Translations under genes and position numbers: made by a program
Shown here: positions 21,935 through 34,044 of the stretch, in pieces
Layout of the letters: the number at the start of each line of letters is the position of its first letter
Position numbering within the stretch: position 1 is the stretch's first letter
NCBI RefSeq assembly: GCF_009017415.1
Contig: NC_092408.1
Span: forward strand, 2,046,001 to 2,110,000
DNA length: 64,000 bases
Source: Aspergillus flavus
Taxonomy: Eukaryota > Ascomycota > Eurotiomycetes > Eurotiales > Aspergillaceae
Direction: 5' to 3'
Notes under the pieces: model-generated
What the model saw: only the letters and a program-made list of their open reading frames with translations
What the model was told of the DNA's origin: nothing
Database searches by the model: none

Positions 21935-22700
21935 TTTTGAATAGTCAAGTTTTCCGGTAGGATACGGTTCTCGGTTTCGGTTTTCGAAAGGTATATACTG
22001 TAAAGCTATTCGTATCGACAAGACAGGTGAAGAAGTATAATTCAATAGGGATCCAGGTCGTACTGTATACCACCGCTATCAGCGCTATACTAGGCTACAT
22101 ATTGGGTAACACTTACTCAACTTTCCAGCCAAGTGTTTTACTGGAAGGAGAAGAATATAACAATAACCAGGGTAACTATCTTGTAAAAGTCGTAGTTTAT
22201 TCAAGACAAAAAGAGGGAATGTATCAGGTCGGTCGGGCGGTCTGAAGAGACGGGGTCGCAGGACACAATGGACCGGGCTGGTAAAGGAGAACGAATGGAC
22301 AGCGAGGTGAACAGCTGAAAGAGTGAAGCCGACACCTGCTTTGGATCGAAAGAACGTGACGAGGAAGGAAGGAGCAAGAATGGATTGAGGGTGGAATGAA
22401 AGCCAAGGGAAGAAAAACAAAAAGAGAAAGAAAGGGAAGGGAAGGGTCGGACGGGGAAGAGAGAGAGAGAGAGAGGAGAAAGACAGGCGCCTACGAACGC
22501 ACGGTCAACCGGTACGACAGGAACGAGGCGCAAGGGTGCCCACAGGGCCAGACCGTCCAGCGAACACCCAGCAAGGGTGAGTTGGTCGCTAGCCAGCGAC
22601 AAAAGAAATGCTAGTCTTAGACTAAATGCCAAAAGGATCCACCAGCCTGTTGTTTGTTTGTCCATTTCCTCTATGGTGTCTCTTGGCTATTGGCCGGCGC
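21935..22700 (-). promoter_or_regulatory. Probable promoter and 5' leader of the minus-strand membrane-protein gene
   Basis: Seen from the minus strand, 22380-22490 is a strong CT-rich tract, including GAGAGAGAGAGAGAGA at about 22461-22477 on the plus strand. Such tracts commonly precede transcription starts in filamentous fungi. A 154-codon minus-strand frame at 22201-22665 is made of simple Leu/Ser/Pro sequence from this tract and is not supported as a gene. Confidence 0.4.
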
Positions 22701-24654
22701 TGGCGCTAAAGGCAGTTGTAATCTCCCCATCGCCGAGATTTTCGTCCTATCAGAAGGCCGGCGTCCCTGAACTAAGCCTTTTTCAACCCAGTCTAGCATT
22801 CCTATTCGTTGATCCTCCTGGTGATTGATGCTAAATCCATTTTGTTAGGCATGTCCATCTTTGGCCTCGGACCCCCACTCGGCCTTGTTCACGTCTTCTT
22901 TTTTTGGCTCATTTCATTTTACCCCTGAATAGCATGATCGAGGCTAGGTACATAAGTTTTTCTTCCGTCAGATTCCATAAATGAAACGAAGTCGGTCCTT
23001 GTAGTCGTTGGGACATACAATATGCAATGCCTTGTCATCTTGTCATATGCATTGCAGCGAAGATTTGTGCATAGCGTCTATATCTAGGATAGAGTCTCAG
23101 CTGCACCCTCACTGCACTCCCGTCGCAATTGGCATGCAACTCTCCTTGGTATCCCTGAGCGATTGCATGATTTTCTATGCATTCCATACAGCAAAAATGT
23201 ATGTTTGAGACCGCAACGTGTTTCTCTGAATTATTTGAAAGTGTGGGAACTTCCTAAGGGCGACCTCAAATCTTCATATGATCTCACTGTGGAGTAAGTA
23301 TAGTACACTAGGAAGTGAGATCAAGGCAGGACAACAAATTTAAAGTCAAGGCATAATATTACCACCAGGTCATCTTGGTATCCAGCCCTCCGTGCGTTCA
23401 CTTTTTTCCATAGAAATAGGTAGTTATAATCATAATAAGATTTCAAGACACCCGTGACATCATTGTCTCATTGCCTGCTGAAGGAGAGACAGAATATATC
23501 GCTTGATCCCCGCTCTTGGGGAAGCCGAGGTAAAATTCCCTGAGGGTGACATGTGGAAAGTGGGATATTCAGTAGATATAGAACTTTACAACTGCCTCTC
23601 ACAAATCTTGTTGGCTGCTGCGGAGTACATGGAAAATACCGGGGAGATGGCAACCCCAACAAGTATAATATATAGAATACCATCCGAACTACTGATCTAG
23701 ATCAAGCCTTCGGAGAATTCCGGATTGGTTAAACATCGCTTGGGTCATCGGTGCCAAGGGTTTCTCTCCAGTTGACCTTTGCTCTTGGTATATGTAGTAG
23801 GCTAAGTCTCCTGTACCCCATACTCCTGAAACGGTCTACTTCCATCTGTTTGCTACAACCCAGCATTTTAGTCCAAGCCCATCATAACAATTGATCTACA
23901 CCCCCGCCAAATGACTTCATGACCGAGCTATGATCACTCCATTGAGTGGCGGATGTACGGAAGAATCATGATTATCATATGTATTGGCTTGGCAAGTCAT
24001 ATCATTGACACTCAGATTTTCCAACCTCTACAAGACACGCATTCAGATGTAGAGAGTCATGCGTACACCGTATAGGAGTGAACCTAAACTACTTCGAACC
24101 GAGGAAGAGCTTAAGCGGAGCCAGCCCCGGTAGTCAAACGCTCGGTTCTTGTCGTTCATTCGGTCTTCATAGTGACTAATGTCCAGTATTCCTGTCAAAC
24201 CAATCCAAAGACCGGCCTTCCGGGGATCAGTATGTCGGCCCTACACCCATGGTTCTCTCGGGAGATAGATATGTTCATATGATGTGGTCCTTACTTCAAG
24301 CCAGCATGAACCGACATAGGCTCCTCTAGAAGGATACCCTCACCGCTCCAGATCTACAGAAGAGAGCCGTGGCGAGTCAGATAGTTCGCATTACCCCCTC
24401 TTCCTCCCATGGATAGTTGATGCGCTGGGTTTGTTAGTGTGTTCGGTGTCTCATACGAAGTACAAGGCTAGACCACGCGTGTTTTTCGGGAGAACAGGGT
24501 ATGCTGGCATAATTCACGGCTTCTCTTTTGCCAACCGAGTGGTTGAAAGCTTTCAGGTCACCGGGGTGTACGACTTTTTATTTCTCATTTTATGTTGAAT
24601 TTTCCTTCCGTATACGCTAGTCCAATGAACCGTGACAGGAATACATCGGAAATC

Positions 24655-24707
24655 AAAAAATATAAAATTAAAAATTAAAAATTTTAAAAAAAAAAAAATA
24701 AAAAAAT
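24655..24707. repeat. A/T-only low-complexity run
   Basis: Fifty-three consecutive A or T bases, with three spaced AAAATT-like units followed by A13 and A7 runs. It is a simple sequence with no other feature. Confidence 0.8.
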
Positions 24708-26491
24708 GAATCCCGCATTCATCGATATATTAAACCATAGATAGGAACAGTACCTCGATAATCATGGCATATTCGAGTAAAGTTCTCGAACGTGAGGTGT
24801 ATATATGTTCAAGAACAAATAGATATATTTTAAAGGTAGTTCGGTCAATAAATGCCATAGGTACACTGTTTAGCTCCAATATCTGCTGTACATCGTGTCT
24901 TCCTCTGGTATGGTGAAAACACTCCGCTTGTTTTCATACATGGTATAGCAGAATGGGTAGTTCATCTTAAACCTTATACCCCCAGATTGCTTGTATAATT
25001 CGCTGATGTAGAAGTGCTAAACGAATATGTATATACTACACCGCCTCTCGCTTGTGAAGAGAATACCCACCTAGCTGCGTTTTGAATTACTGGTGTATCT
25101 TGACATGTTTCATGGTGATACGACGGGAGTGATATATACTTGTGGACTTGTTACCGGACATGTAGTTGGTTTCGGTGCCTCATAGAGTGGCGATTATAGG
25201 CGTACAGAAATATTCTTTGCTAGATCTATACTTGGGCGGGTCCGGAGATAAAACCTGATGAGCTCATCATGATCCTACGTTTCGCCTTCCCATCTCAACC
25301 AGTCATAGTCAGTGACGATTTTGATTGCCGATACGGGACAAGAAAGGAAGAGGGAGGCCAGATGGGATTGAACCAAGGTAAAGTGGCCAACATATTATAT
25401 GACGAATAAGTACCAGACTAGTAGGAGCGTGAGTATGGATACAAGCATTTTGCTCCGGCTATTTTTCCCAGCAGGTACGAATCTACCCTTGGACATGGTA
25501 CAAGGAATCAGGAGGATATGCATGGAAATATTATCCGCATATATCAAGCATGAGTATTGGGGAACAGCTTGCCCGAGAGCAAGACTGTGGAAGAGCACTG
25601 CGTATACTAGTAGTGCCCCCCAGGAATGCAAGGCTGTCAAATAGACCATCTCATTGGAAGGGGCTAATAGCATTATTAATTTGCAATAATCAGCGATAAC
25701 TCAAAGTTTCTACCAAGAAGGTACGGGGGAGTCTAAATGCGATGGTCCTGAAGATCGACTGGTTAATACTTACCACTGCAGATCATAGGTCAACGATACT
25801 GTCGATGTAAATTGGAGGTGTTAATATAGATATAACCAGTTAATAAAAGCTGTCATACTGACAATACAATGGAGTGACAATGGGAGAACTGACCGTCCAC
25901 AACGGAGAACCTCTCAGGAGGTAGCCTTTAAGAAGGGTATCGCGGATGAAACGTAACTGAGGGGTTCACCGAGTGGAAGCAAGGGGCGTTTGCCAATGAT
26001 GAATATCTTTGCCAATGCTTGTTGCCGGTTACGACTCGCGCGAATCACCTCTCTTGCTACTACTGTTGGTATTCTCCAGGTACCCTGTACCTTGTCGGAA
26101 CTGCTGAGGTCAGATGTCATGTCATAAGAATTCCATGGATGGGCGGTAGCCGCTCGGGGCTATGTACATATGTTGACCTCCAACCATGTACAGAGAAGGT
26201 GTCTCTACGGGAGGGCTAAAGCGAATTAAAATTCAGTATGTGGGGGTGTTTTAAAAAAAGGGAAAGTGATAATAGGAAAGGACCAACCAACCATAGAAGA
26301 GCACGATAATGAGTCAAGGTAGGATTATGTAGTAATGATCTAAGTACTACTCGGATATGTATTTGAGTATTTAGTTGTTATGATTTCTGTCACAAGACCA
26401 ACCCGCTGAGTACTATGAGGCTGTCATTAAGAAAACCAATTACACGAGACCTTGACCCTTCAAAATATACTAGTAAGTATGGAGTAATCAC

Positions 26492-26546
26492 TTTTTTTTT
26501 TTTTTTTTTTCTCATCTTCTCGTCTGACCGTTTTTCTTCCCCCCCC
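26492..26546. repeat. Poly-T (19) tract followed by poly-C (8)
   Basis: Nineteen T bases are followed within 30 bases by eight C bases. Such homopolymer runs are prone to length error in sequencing and to slippage. Confidence 0.75.
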
Positions 26547-27800
26547 TTCTTTATGTATTTCTTATATTTATTGATGTCAGTAAAAGTTAAAGAATATTTG
26601 ACAATCCCACTGAGTTTTCCCAAAAGGCTGTTGAACTGGTCTTGAACCAGAACAACTCAACCCTACGTAAAGCAGGGATTGAATAAACTAATTTATATCC
26701 GCCGGCGTGTTCCTTTGCCTATGCCCGATAAAGTATTGTTTCAATTGTTAAGAGGAAAATCAAGCTAGTTTAGTGGATCCGATCGGTCGGGCTCCAGCAC
26801 AAGTAAACTTTCGCTGTAAGTCTTATTTTAGTTAGGGCTTGAAGCCAGTCAAGAAGTGCGGAAGTCAACGACCGGCGTTGACTTGACTCTACACCCAGTC
26901 AATGCCACGGCGGGGATACTTCTCTTGGGATTCTGTCTACCTCCCCTCTCATCTCGAGAATGACTAGCGGATATTGGTGTGTTCGCTGGCCAGGAAGTCA
27001 TGTCCGAAAATGGGGGCAACTAACATGGGCTGTTCGGCCGTACCAAGAACTCTTAATTGGTCTCCACAATAGCCTGAATTTCTCCTTGATATCCTACGTG
27101 GATCTAAACAGAGGGCGAAAGATGATACATTACGCAAAATCAAAGCATACCAAGAGTCAAGACCATGGATTACCATCTTCAATACCTAACTTCGGCCCTG
27201 TAGCGTCGTGAGAGCCAAATCAATATGAATATGGGAGGCACTAGTATTAAGAACCGTAGTATCGTCACAAATGGGAGGGAAAAGGCATCAGTCTTATTTT
27301 CCCTTTATTAATTTCCGGCGTAAGTTTACCATAGGCCCCCAACCATTGCCCTGTGTGCGTCATACATCTTGATTACAAGGACAGGTAAGTAAAGTTAAGG
27401 ACTAATTGTATGACAATAAGAGGGGGCAAAGGAAGAAACCATAAAAGAGGTGAAAGCCTAAGGGTAAAGAGCGACGGGAACGAATTTGGGCGGCCCCAGA
27501 AACATTGAATGGTGGTTTGGAACGGTATGGGACAAGTGGACATGCGATCACCCTTGGGCAAGTTGATTTTACCTAAAAGGCTGGGCGGTACTTACCCTTC
27601 AGGTGTGGTGCTCATACTGCGATCAAGTACCAATTCAGCCCATGGCAAAGTTCCTGAACGGATCGACAGATCGTCTTGGTGTATTGTCACCAGTGATACC
27701 AAATATACCTACCGACCGATGGGCGCCTACCTGAGGGCCTTCCAAGACACGCAGCATCTTTTTTCCAGCTTGACCTTTTTGTGACCAGCTTATCTATCAT

Positions 27801-29193
27801 CTTGACTCTCTCATCGATTGCAAAAAAGACTTCATATTTTTCTTTTTTCTTTTTTGCTTTTAATCATTTTTTTATTCTCGTCTTTTTATTCCCAACCATC
27901 CCCCCTTCCTTTATTTTGAACTGACTCACTCCACTTTTTTTCCCACTTTTTTTTTTTGTTCCTACTTCATCCTGAATCCATTTAGTGCTGCTTGTCTGTG
28001 CTACCAGTTTCTTTCACTTCGTTTAGGAATTTTTCCCACTGCGCTGCCTCTGACGCTCGCTCTCAGTCAACATCTTCATTCTTCTCAACGATATTATCAC
28101 CGACATCATCCTTTCTCCTTCCTCCCCCCACCACCACTGCCGTACTTCTCTTAACTCCCCACTGGTGTGGAGGTCGAAGAGGATTTACTATCGAGATTGA
28201 TCGGCCCCCCAGAACCGCTTTGGGTGTCATGCTTGCTTTCGCCTGTGTCACAGCTGGATTACATTAATGCCGTGCTTTGTCTCTCTCGTCCACATTCCCA
28301 TTTATCGCTGCTCCACCAATCACGCCTGATCGCCTCATTTGCGCAACGAAACACATTCCTCCCCATAATACCAGTCGCAATTTGACTGAATCTCTCCCCT
28401 CCCCCTTGCTGCTGCGAACCATCAAATCTCCCAAACGCCTATCGGATTGAAACACATTCGAGTCGGCAACGTTCTTCGTCCCGTTCCCTCTCCACAAGTT
28501 ACATGAGAGTGATTTGCGAGATTCGAACTTCCTGGAGCATGCACGGAGCGTAGCAACGTCGCGATACGCACTGGCAGTCTTGATCTACGGCTACTTGCGG
28601 AGCATTACACTCGTAACGACAGGGACATTATCCAGTTCTCGTCACCTTGCTTCTGCTTTGCTTCTGTATTAAGCATTTTTCGCTGGCCCGCCTGCCACTT
28701 CACCTCCCTTTCGTGCCCCTGCGATCCCTTGTATAATCTGTACATGGTCTGACCGCATTACTTTGTTTGGACAAAAACAATAAACCCTATTATATTATTT
28801 TCTTACCTTGTTTCGGTACGCTCCTCTCTTTCATCCCTTCCTTTCTTTCCCTCGTTTGACTCGGTGTCGCTGCCTGGGTAAGTGGTTTTTCTATGAGAAG
28901 ATCGCCTCACCGCATTACAACGTCTCGCTAACCATATGACCGGGCCTCGTGCAGGTCAACATTTATCCGCTATCCCGACGGGGTCCTCGTGTTCGTTCGC
29001 CACGTTATAACTCCTATCGGTTCGACGCCGCGAATCCACAATTTGGGATACCTAGAGGGAGGACTGACAGAGAAGAGAAAAGCGGGAGTGCTAAGAAACA
29101 AGTACTGTTGGAGACCGTCTGCAAATAATTCTACGCTGTTCGTATACATACTTTTCTTTATTCCGTCTTGTGTTTAGTTAGATACATGGTGAA
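27801..29193 (+). promoter_or_regulatory. Pyrimidine-rich promoter and long 5' leader of the PUF gene, with a leader intron
   Basis: The tract 27825-27965 is dominated by T and C runs and looks like a fungal core promoter. The following 1.2 kb contain no supported gene. A well-formed intron lies at 28878-28954: GTAAGT donor, GCTAAC branch at 28927-28932 and GTGCAG acceptor, 77 bases. No open frame spans it, so it is probably an intron of the 5' untranslated region. The transcription start cannot be fixed from sequence. Confidence 0.55.
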
Positions 29194-32100
29194 ATGGCCG
29201 CGATGGCAGCAAACGCAAGCGCGGTACATCATGTGAGTGGCAGGTAGTTGGGATGAGTTGATCAAGCAATTGACGGTTTTGGATCTAGGCACAGTCAAGT
29301 CGAAGCTCAAACATCGCTCCGTCCAATATGGGTGGTGAACGGAACCGTGGAAGCCATGGAGGTATGGGGCAGCCTTTTGGTGGAGGGAAGGCGAGCTGGA
29401 AGAATACCATCTGGGGTGACAATCTAGGTGAGACACTTGAAATGCCTTCCATATTGGCGAAATTATATTAATTGGTGGGGATATCGTCTAGACCAGCATG
29501 CTGGTGATAAGGCCTTTGAAGGCAAGGCCGGTTCTAGTTCTTTGTTGTCATCGTCCGAATCGGATGGGTGGAACGGTCGCCCTAATATGCCTTGGAGTAC
29601 CGTCAATACATCTTCAAATGTTCTCTCCAGAGCGACAAATAACAGTATGACAACATCGCCTATCCAAACACGGGCGGGTGACAGAGGAACAGGTAGCCTT
29701 GCAGAGGCCGGTGACTCCTCGTACTTGACACTACCCCGATCGGCGGCAATCGGTGGCACTGCTGGATCAACAAATCACAAGGCCTATCTCAACACCGGAT
29801 CGGAGGGTATTTCTCCTTCTGGAGATGGTATCGCATTTTCTGGCTTTGGGAATTTCAGAAATACAGAGAGCCGGCGGCATGCCAACTCTTCTGCCTTCGG
29901 CGGCAGCCCTGTTGGATCTGGGTTCCCCATGAAACCAGGGTTCTCTACCCCGCTCGAGAGTACCAGACCCGATGAAATGCCATCTATGTCTGCTTTGCCC
30001 CAGGGCTTGCCCGAGACTGTTGCGCCGACGCTTGGCCGCAACTCCTATACGCATGCGTCACACAACTCGGCATCATTCGCGCCTCAGAGACCGGTACACT
30101 CTTCATACCCATCGTTCCATTCCGAGAGCCAGGGATTCGAGGGTCGATATGCCGGCGGCCCTGCTGACATCAATTCTGGTCTAAGTAAACTCCACTTCAA
30201 CGAAGGAAGTTACGCCGCGCATCCTTCGAGTACCCGCCCCGGGTATTTGTCGCACCCATCTTTTGATGGTTCTTTCCAGCGATTGAAATACCAGGGTGAC
30301 GAGCCCGCCTATCAAGGGGCTAGCTACGCAAGTGAAGGCGCGTCAGATGTCCAACTCGGATATCAAGCGCCGAGAAACCGAATGGGAGATAATCCGATCT
30401 CGCCGACAGAATATGCCAGGGTGGACAGCCCACTGTATGCTGCGCTTGATAGTGGGTCTGTGCACGTCCCACATTATAACAGTGCGTCTGCTCGTTTATC
30501 TGATGCACAGGCTGCTGCTTTGGAGCGCCGCCTGCGAGAGCAGGAGTTGGCCCAACAAGCAATCAACCCTCTCCAAAGACTGTCCTTTACCCCATACGAC
30601 CTTGCCCGCTATCAAGGCTCAGGAATGAATGCTTTGTCGGGATTCTATCCGGTCGCCCAACTTGGCGCCGCCGCCCTGGCAAGTAGGGGCCACCGCGACC
30701 ACGATCCATCCCAGACTGTGCGAAGTCCAGTCCTGGAGGAGTTTAGGGCGAATAGTAAGGGCAATAAACGTTATGAGCTTAAGGTAACCATTAATTGCAC
30801 ATTTTTCTAAATTACCTCGTGACTGACAGTACATTAGGACATCTACAACCACGTCGTCGAATTCAGTGGTGATCAACATGGATCGCGTTTCATCCAGCAG
30901 AAACTGGAGACGGCAAACAGTGACGAAAAGGAGCAGGTTTTCCGTGAGATTCAGGGCGATAGTCTGCAGCTGATGACAGACGTCTTTGGAAATTATGTTG
31001 TACAGAAGCTCTTCGAGCATGGCAACCAGACGCAGAAGAAGATTTTGGCAAACCAAATGAAAGGACATATTCTGGCTTTGTCTACTCAGATGTATGGATG
31101 TCGCGTCGTGCAGAAGGTAAGAGCCTCTTAGATATTCTCTTTTCCTTACAGGTCGGTGGGCTAATTCAGTGCAGGCCCTGGAGCATATTCTCACGGACCA
31201 ACAAGCTTCTATGGTGAAGGAGCTTGAACACCACGTTTTGCGATGTGTTAGGGACCAAAATGGAAACCATGTTATCCAAAAGGCTATTGAAAGAGTGCCG
31301 TCTGAGCATGTACAATTCGTCATCAATGCCTTCATTGGTCAGGTCGAGAAGTTAGCTACTCATCCATATGGCTGTCGTGTAATCCAACGGATGCTGGAAC
31401 ACTGCAAGGAAGAGGATCGTGAGGCGATTCTTGCTGAGCTCCACGTCTGCACCGCCAAGTTGATTCCGGACCAATTCGGTAACTACGTGATTCAGCATGT
31501 CATTGAGAACGGCGAGGACAAGGATCGAACCCGTATGGTAACAATTGTTATGTCGAACTTGTTGACCTACTCGAAGCACAAGTTTGCAAGCAATGTGGTG
31601 GAAAAGAGTATCGAATTCGGTCAAGAGTCTCAGCGTCACCAAATTATCAGCATGTTGACGTCAACGGATGATAATGGGGAGAACCCCCTACTTGGACTGA
31701 TTCGTGATCAGTTTGGCAATTATGTCATACGTATGTCCTCAATCCTATAGGAGTATACTTGAGTAGTACTAACCTCTGTACAGAGAAGGTTTTGTGTCAG
31801 CTCAAGGGCGCAGAAAGAGACGCTCTTGTTGAGGAAATCAAGCCTCTTCTCAGCCAGCTGAAGAAGTATAGCTATGGCAAACAAATTGCGGCGATTGAGA
31901 AACTAGTTGCGGACTCGAATTCACCAACCAACGGCACTCTTCCTCATACTACCTCTACCACACCGCCAAACTCGCACAAATCCTCTCCCCAGCCATCGAA
32001 GCGGGCTGTGAACGGCCTCGACGGCTGCCGAGCGCCAGTCGTGGGCGCGGCGCCCCCGACGCCGCCTCCAATAGACCCTCAGAGCAACGGCGATGGATCC

Positions 32101-32199
32101 AGCGATACCAAGACCGTGACTAAGAGCACCCCCCTCACAGCAGCTGAGTCGGCTGGCACGACCCCGACTACTTCTGTGGAAATCAACGGTGCCAATTAG
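29194..32199 (+). CDS. PUF3: Pumilio-family (PUF) RNA-binding protein, Puf3-like
   Basis: Six exons (29194-29232, 29289-29427, 29492-30783, 30838-31116, 31175-31730, 31784-32199) join in frame to 906 residues. The first 470 residues are low-complexity, rich in Ser, Gly, Pro and Tyr. The Pumilio homology domain covers about residues 487-820 with eight repeats; recognition triplets are visible in [70 protein letters not shown] and FGNYVIQKVL. A Thr/Pro/Ser tail follows. PUF proteins bind UGUA-containing 3' untranslated regions and control mRNA decay and translation. The order of repeats matches yeast Puf3, which governs mitochondrial mRNAs, but targets of PUF paralogues are known to have been exchanged among ascomycetes, so the target set here is not implied. 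The N-terminal exons yield [20 protein letters not shown], a smooth join that supports this start. Confidence 0.92.
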
Positions 32200-33173
32200 A
32201 TTGCTATGACTTCCAATTATCCTTGCTTCTATTGACATATTTTTAAACCTTTTCACGATTCGCACACTCAGTTGTGCCGAGACACTCAACATTATTCTTA
32301 ATCCGGGCGTATACATACAGGCTTTCTGAGGGATATATGAGCTATCGCTTCGCTGCTCCGCTATCGCAATTTATGGCATAACGGCGTAAAAAACACGGGT
32401 CATGGCGGGAGCTTGCTTTGCTTTCTTCTTACTTTTCTCTTTCTTTTTCTTTTCTTGTGTCATTTTTTTACGCCCCCCTACCCGATATACTCCTTGAATT
32501 CTCTTTTTACACTTTTAATTTGTTCATGGCTTTCTCCGGTTGTTCTGTGACAGGTTCGATGTGATGAAAATGAAGACACGTCTTTATAGTTGTCGATGGC
32601 TGTATTTCTCTTTGTCCAGGTACGAGGTGTCGGCGTCTTAATTGGTGAACAAGGGAACACTGGGATATCACGCTTGATTGACCTCGAGGGTTGCAAATGG
32701 GACCTTTGGACATATGGAAAACTCTGAAAATAAGGAGCGTCAAAGGAAGTGCCTGGAGCATGTAGAGGTGGTCTGTCGGTATACAGTCAATCAATTCAAA
32801 AGTGTTGATGAACCCGTCAATCTCCGTATGGCAAACTTTTGTAGTATCTATCACTACTGGTATGATCTAAGAACTGCCCTACTCTTGTAGATGGTCCGGC
32901 CACCATGCTTATCAGCATATCACCACGTGACGCGATCGTAGCTTTGGACGCCGTCAAGTCGCAAAGCTTCAATTTAATTCAAGCGCTACCATTCCGCCAT
33001 CGTATTCTGGGGGGACTGTTTCAAAACCACAACTCTACACCACCACTGTCCTCATTTTCAGCAGGAACTCCAGATCCCTTTGTCTATCCCACGGTCCACA
33101 GAAAACGAGCCACCCACTTACCCACCACGACCTCCGACCCTCACAAAGACTACAAACAGAAGAAATCTCCATA
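32200..33173. other. Intergenic region between PUF gene and CWC21
   Basis: About 970 bases. The left part should be the PUF 3' untranslated region; a T/C-rich stretch near 32410-32470 and the right 200 bases should belong to the CWC21 promoter and leader. No gene is supported. Confidence 0.45.
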
Positions 33174-33815
33174 ATGTCTTCGAACGTCGGTCTCAATACT
33201 CCCCGCGGAAGCGGCACATCTGGCTACGTTCAGAAGAACTGGGCCTTCATGAAACCGCGCAACGCGGGTTACGGTGCGCCGTATCCACCAGTTGGAGCAA
33301 ACAGCGACGCAGGACGGCCCTTCAAGCAGCGGCTGCCTGACAAGCAGATTCTCGAGCATGATCGGCGGCGGGCGATTGAGGTGAAGGTTATGGAGGAGAG
33401 GGATCGGCTGGAGGAGGAGAATGAGCGGATTGAGGAGGAGCTTGCGGAGCGGAAGAAGAAGGGGGATAAGGAAGACGGGGAGGAGCAGGAGGGGAAGATT
33501 CTGTCGGATGAGGAGATTGAGGAGCGGTGTGAGGCTTTGAGGGAGAGGTTGGTGAAGGAGATGGAGGAGGAAGAGGAGAGGAAGGGTAAGGAGGGGGAGC
33601 GGAGGGGTGGTCGGTCTGCGCGGGATTTGCCGCCCAGGGATAGGAGACAGTTTAAGGCGTATCAGGTTCATGAGCTTGCTGAGGCGAAGATTGAGGAGAG
33701 TGAGCGGTTACGGAAGGCGTTGGGGATTAAGGAGGATAAGGAGACAGGAGAAATTTCGAGTGGGCGTCGGGATTGGGAGGAGAAAAAGCGGGAGAGGGAG
33801 CGGGATCGTCCTTGA
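33174..33815 (+). CDS. CWC21: Pre-mRNA splicing factor Cwc21 (cwf21 domain)
   Basis: An intronless frame of 213 residues starting MSSNVGLNTPRGSGTSGYVQ, the conserved N-terminus of the Cwc21/SRm300 family, with KNWAFMKPR close behind. The cwf21 domain follows at about residues 57-110: PDKQILEHDRRRAIEVKVME, ending in a short Glu-rich helix. Residues about 75-150 form a charged coiled coil (Glu/Lys/Arg), and the tail is Arg/Glu-rich. In yeast, Cwc21 sits in the catalytic spliceosome near Prp8 and Snu114; the human counterpart is the N-terminal part of SRRM2. The plus-strand GC-skewed GAGGAG repeats come from the Glu runs. Confidence 0.92.
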   Translation: MSSNVGLNTPRGSGTSGYVQKNWAFMKPRNAGYGAPYPPVGANSDAGRPFKQRLPDKQILEHDRRRAIEVKVMEERDRLEEENERIEEELAERKKKGDKEDGEEQEGKILSDEEIEERCEALRERLVKEMEEEEERKGKEGERRGGRSARDLPPRDRRQFKAYQVHELAEAKIEESERLRKALGIKEDKETGEISSGRRDWEEKKRERERDRP

Positions 33816-34044
33816 GCTTCGATTTACTCTCTTGGATTCTGCTCTTTTTTGTTGTTCGTTTCGTGATAATGTTGAATTGGGACATTGGCGTTGGGGAGTT
33901 ACTGCACTTGATTCTTGTATATGACAGACAGGATTTAGGACCATACGCAATGAAGTAATAGAGCATGTCTCATGATGACCGTGGTTATAAGTATTCATAG
34001 CTTTGTATAAGTCGTTACAGTAACTTTTCTCATATTATATACAG

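Larger units (their letters stand above)
22701..27800. other. Gene-poor stretch, no supported gene
   Basis: About 5.1 kb contain only short open frames on both strands, none with a recognisable domain or a consistent chain of exons. Base composition is uneven, with AT-rich islands, a 53-base A/T-only run at 24655-24707 and a poly-T/poly-C pair at 26492-26546. No transposase, reverse transcriptase or terminal repeat was recognised. It could hold non-coding RNA, distal regulatory DNA or decayed sequence; nothing decides between these. Confidence 0.4.

Noticed and set aside
22201..22665. 154-codon minus-strand frame
   Set aside because: It consists of Ser/Leu/Pro sequence generated by a CT-rich leader tract and has no domain or splice support.
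25395..26219. Short frames on both strands in the gene-poor stretch
   Set aside because: They overlap on opposite strands, show no domain and no chain of splice sites.
29019..29029. GGTTCGACGCC, similar to a tRNA B box
   Set aside because: No matching A box, acceptor stem or anticodon arm could be built around it; it lies in the PUF leader.
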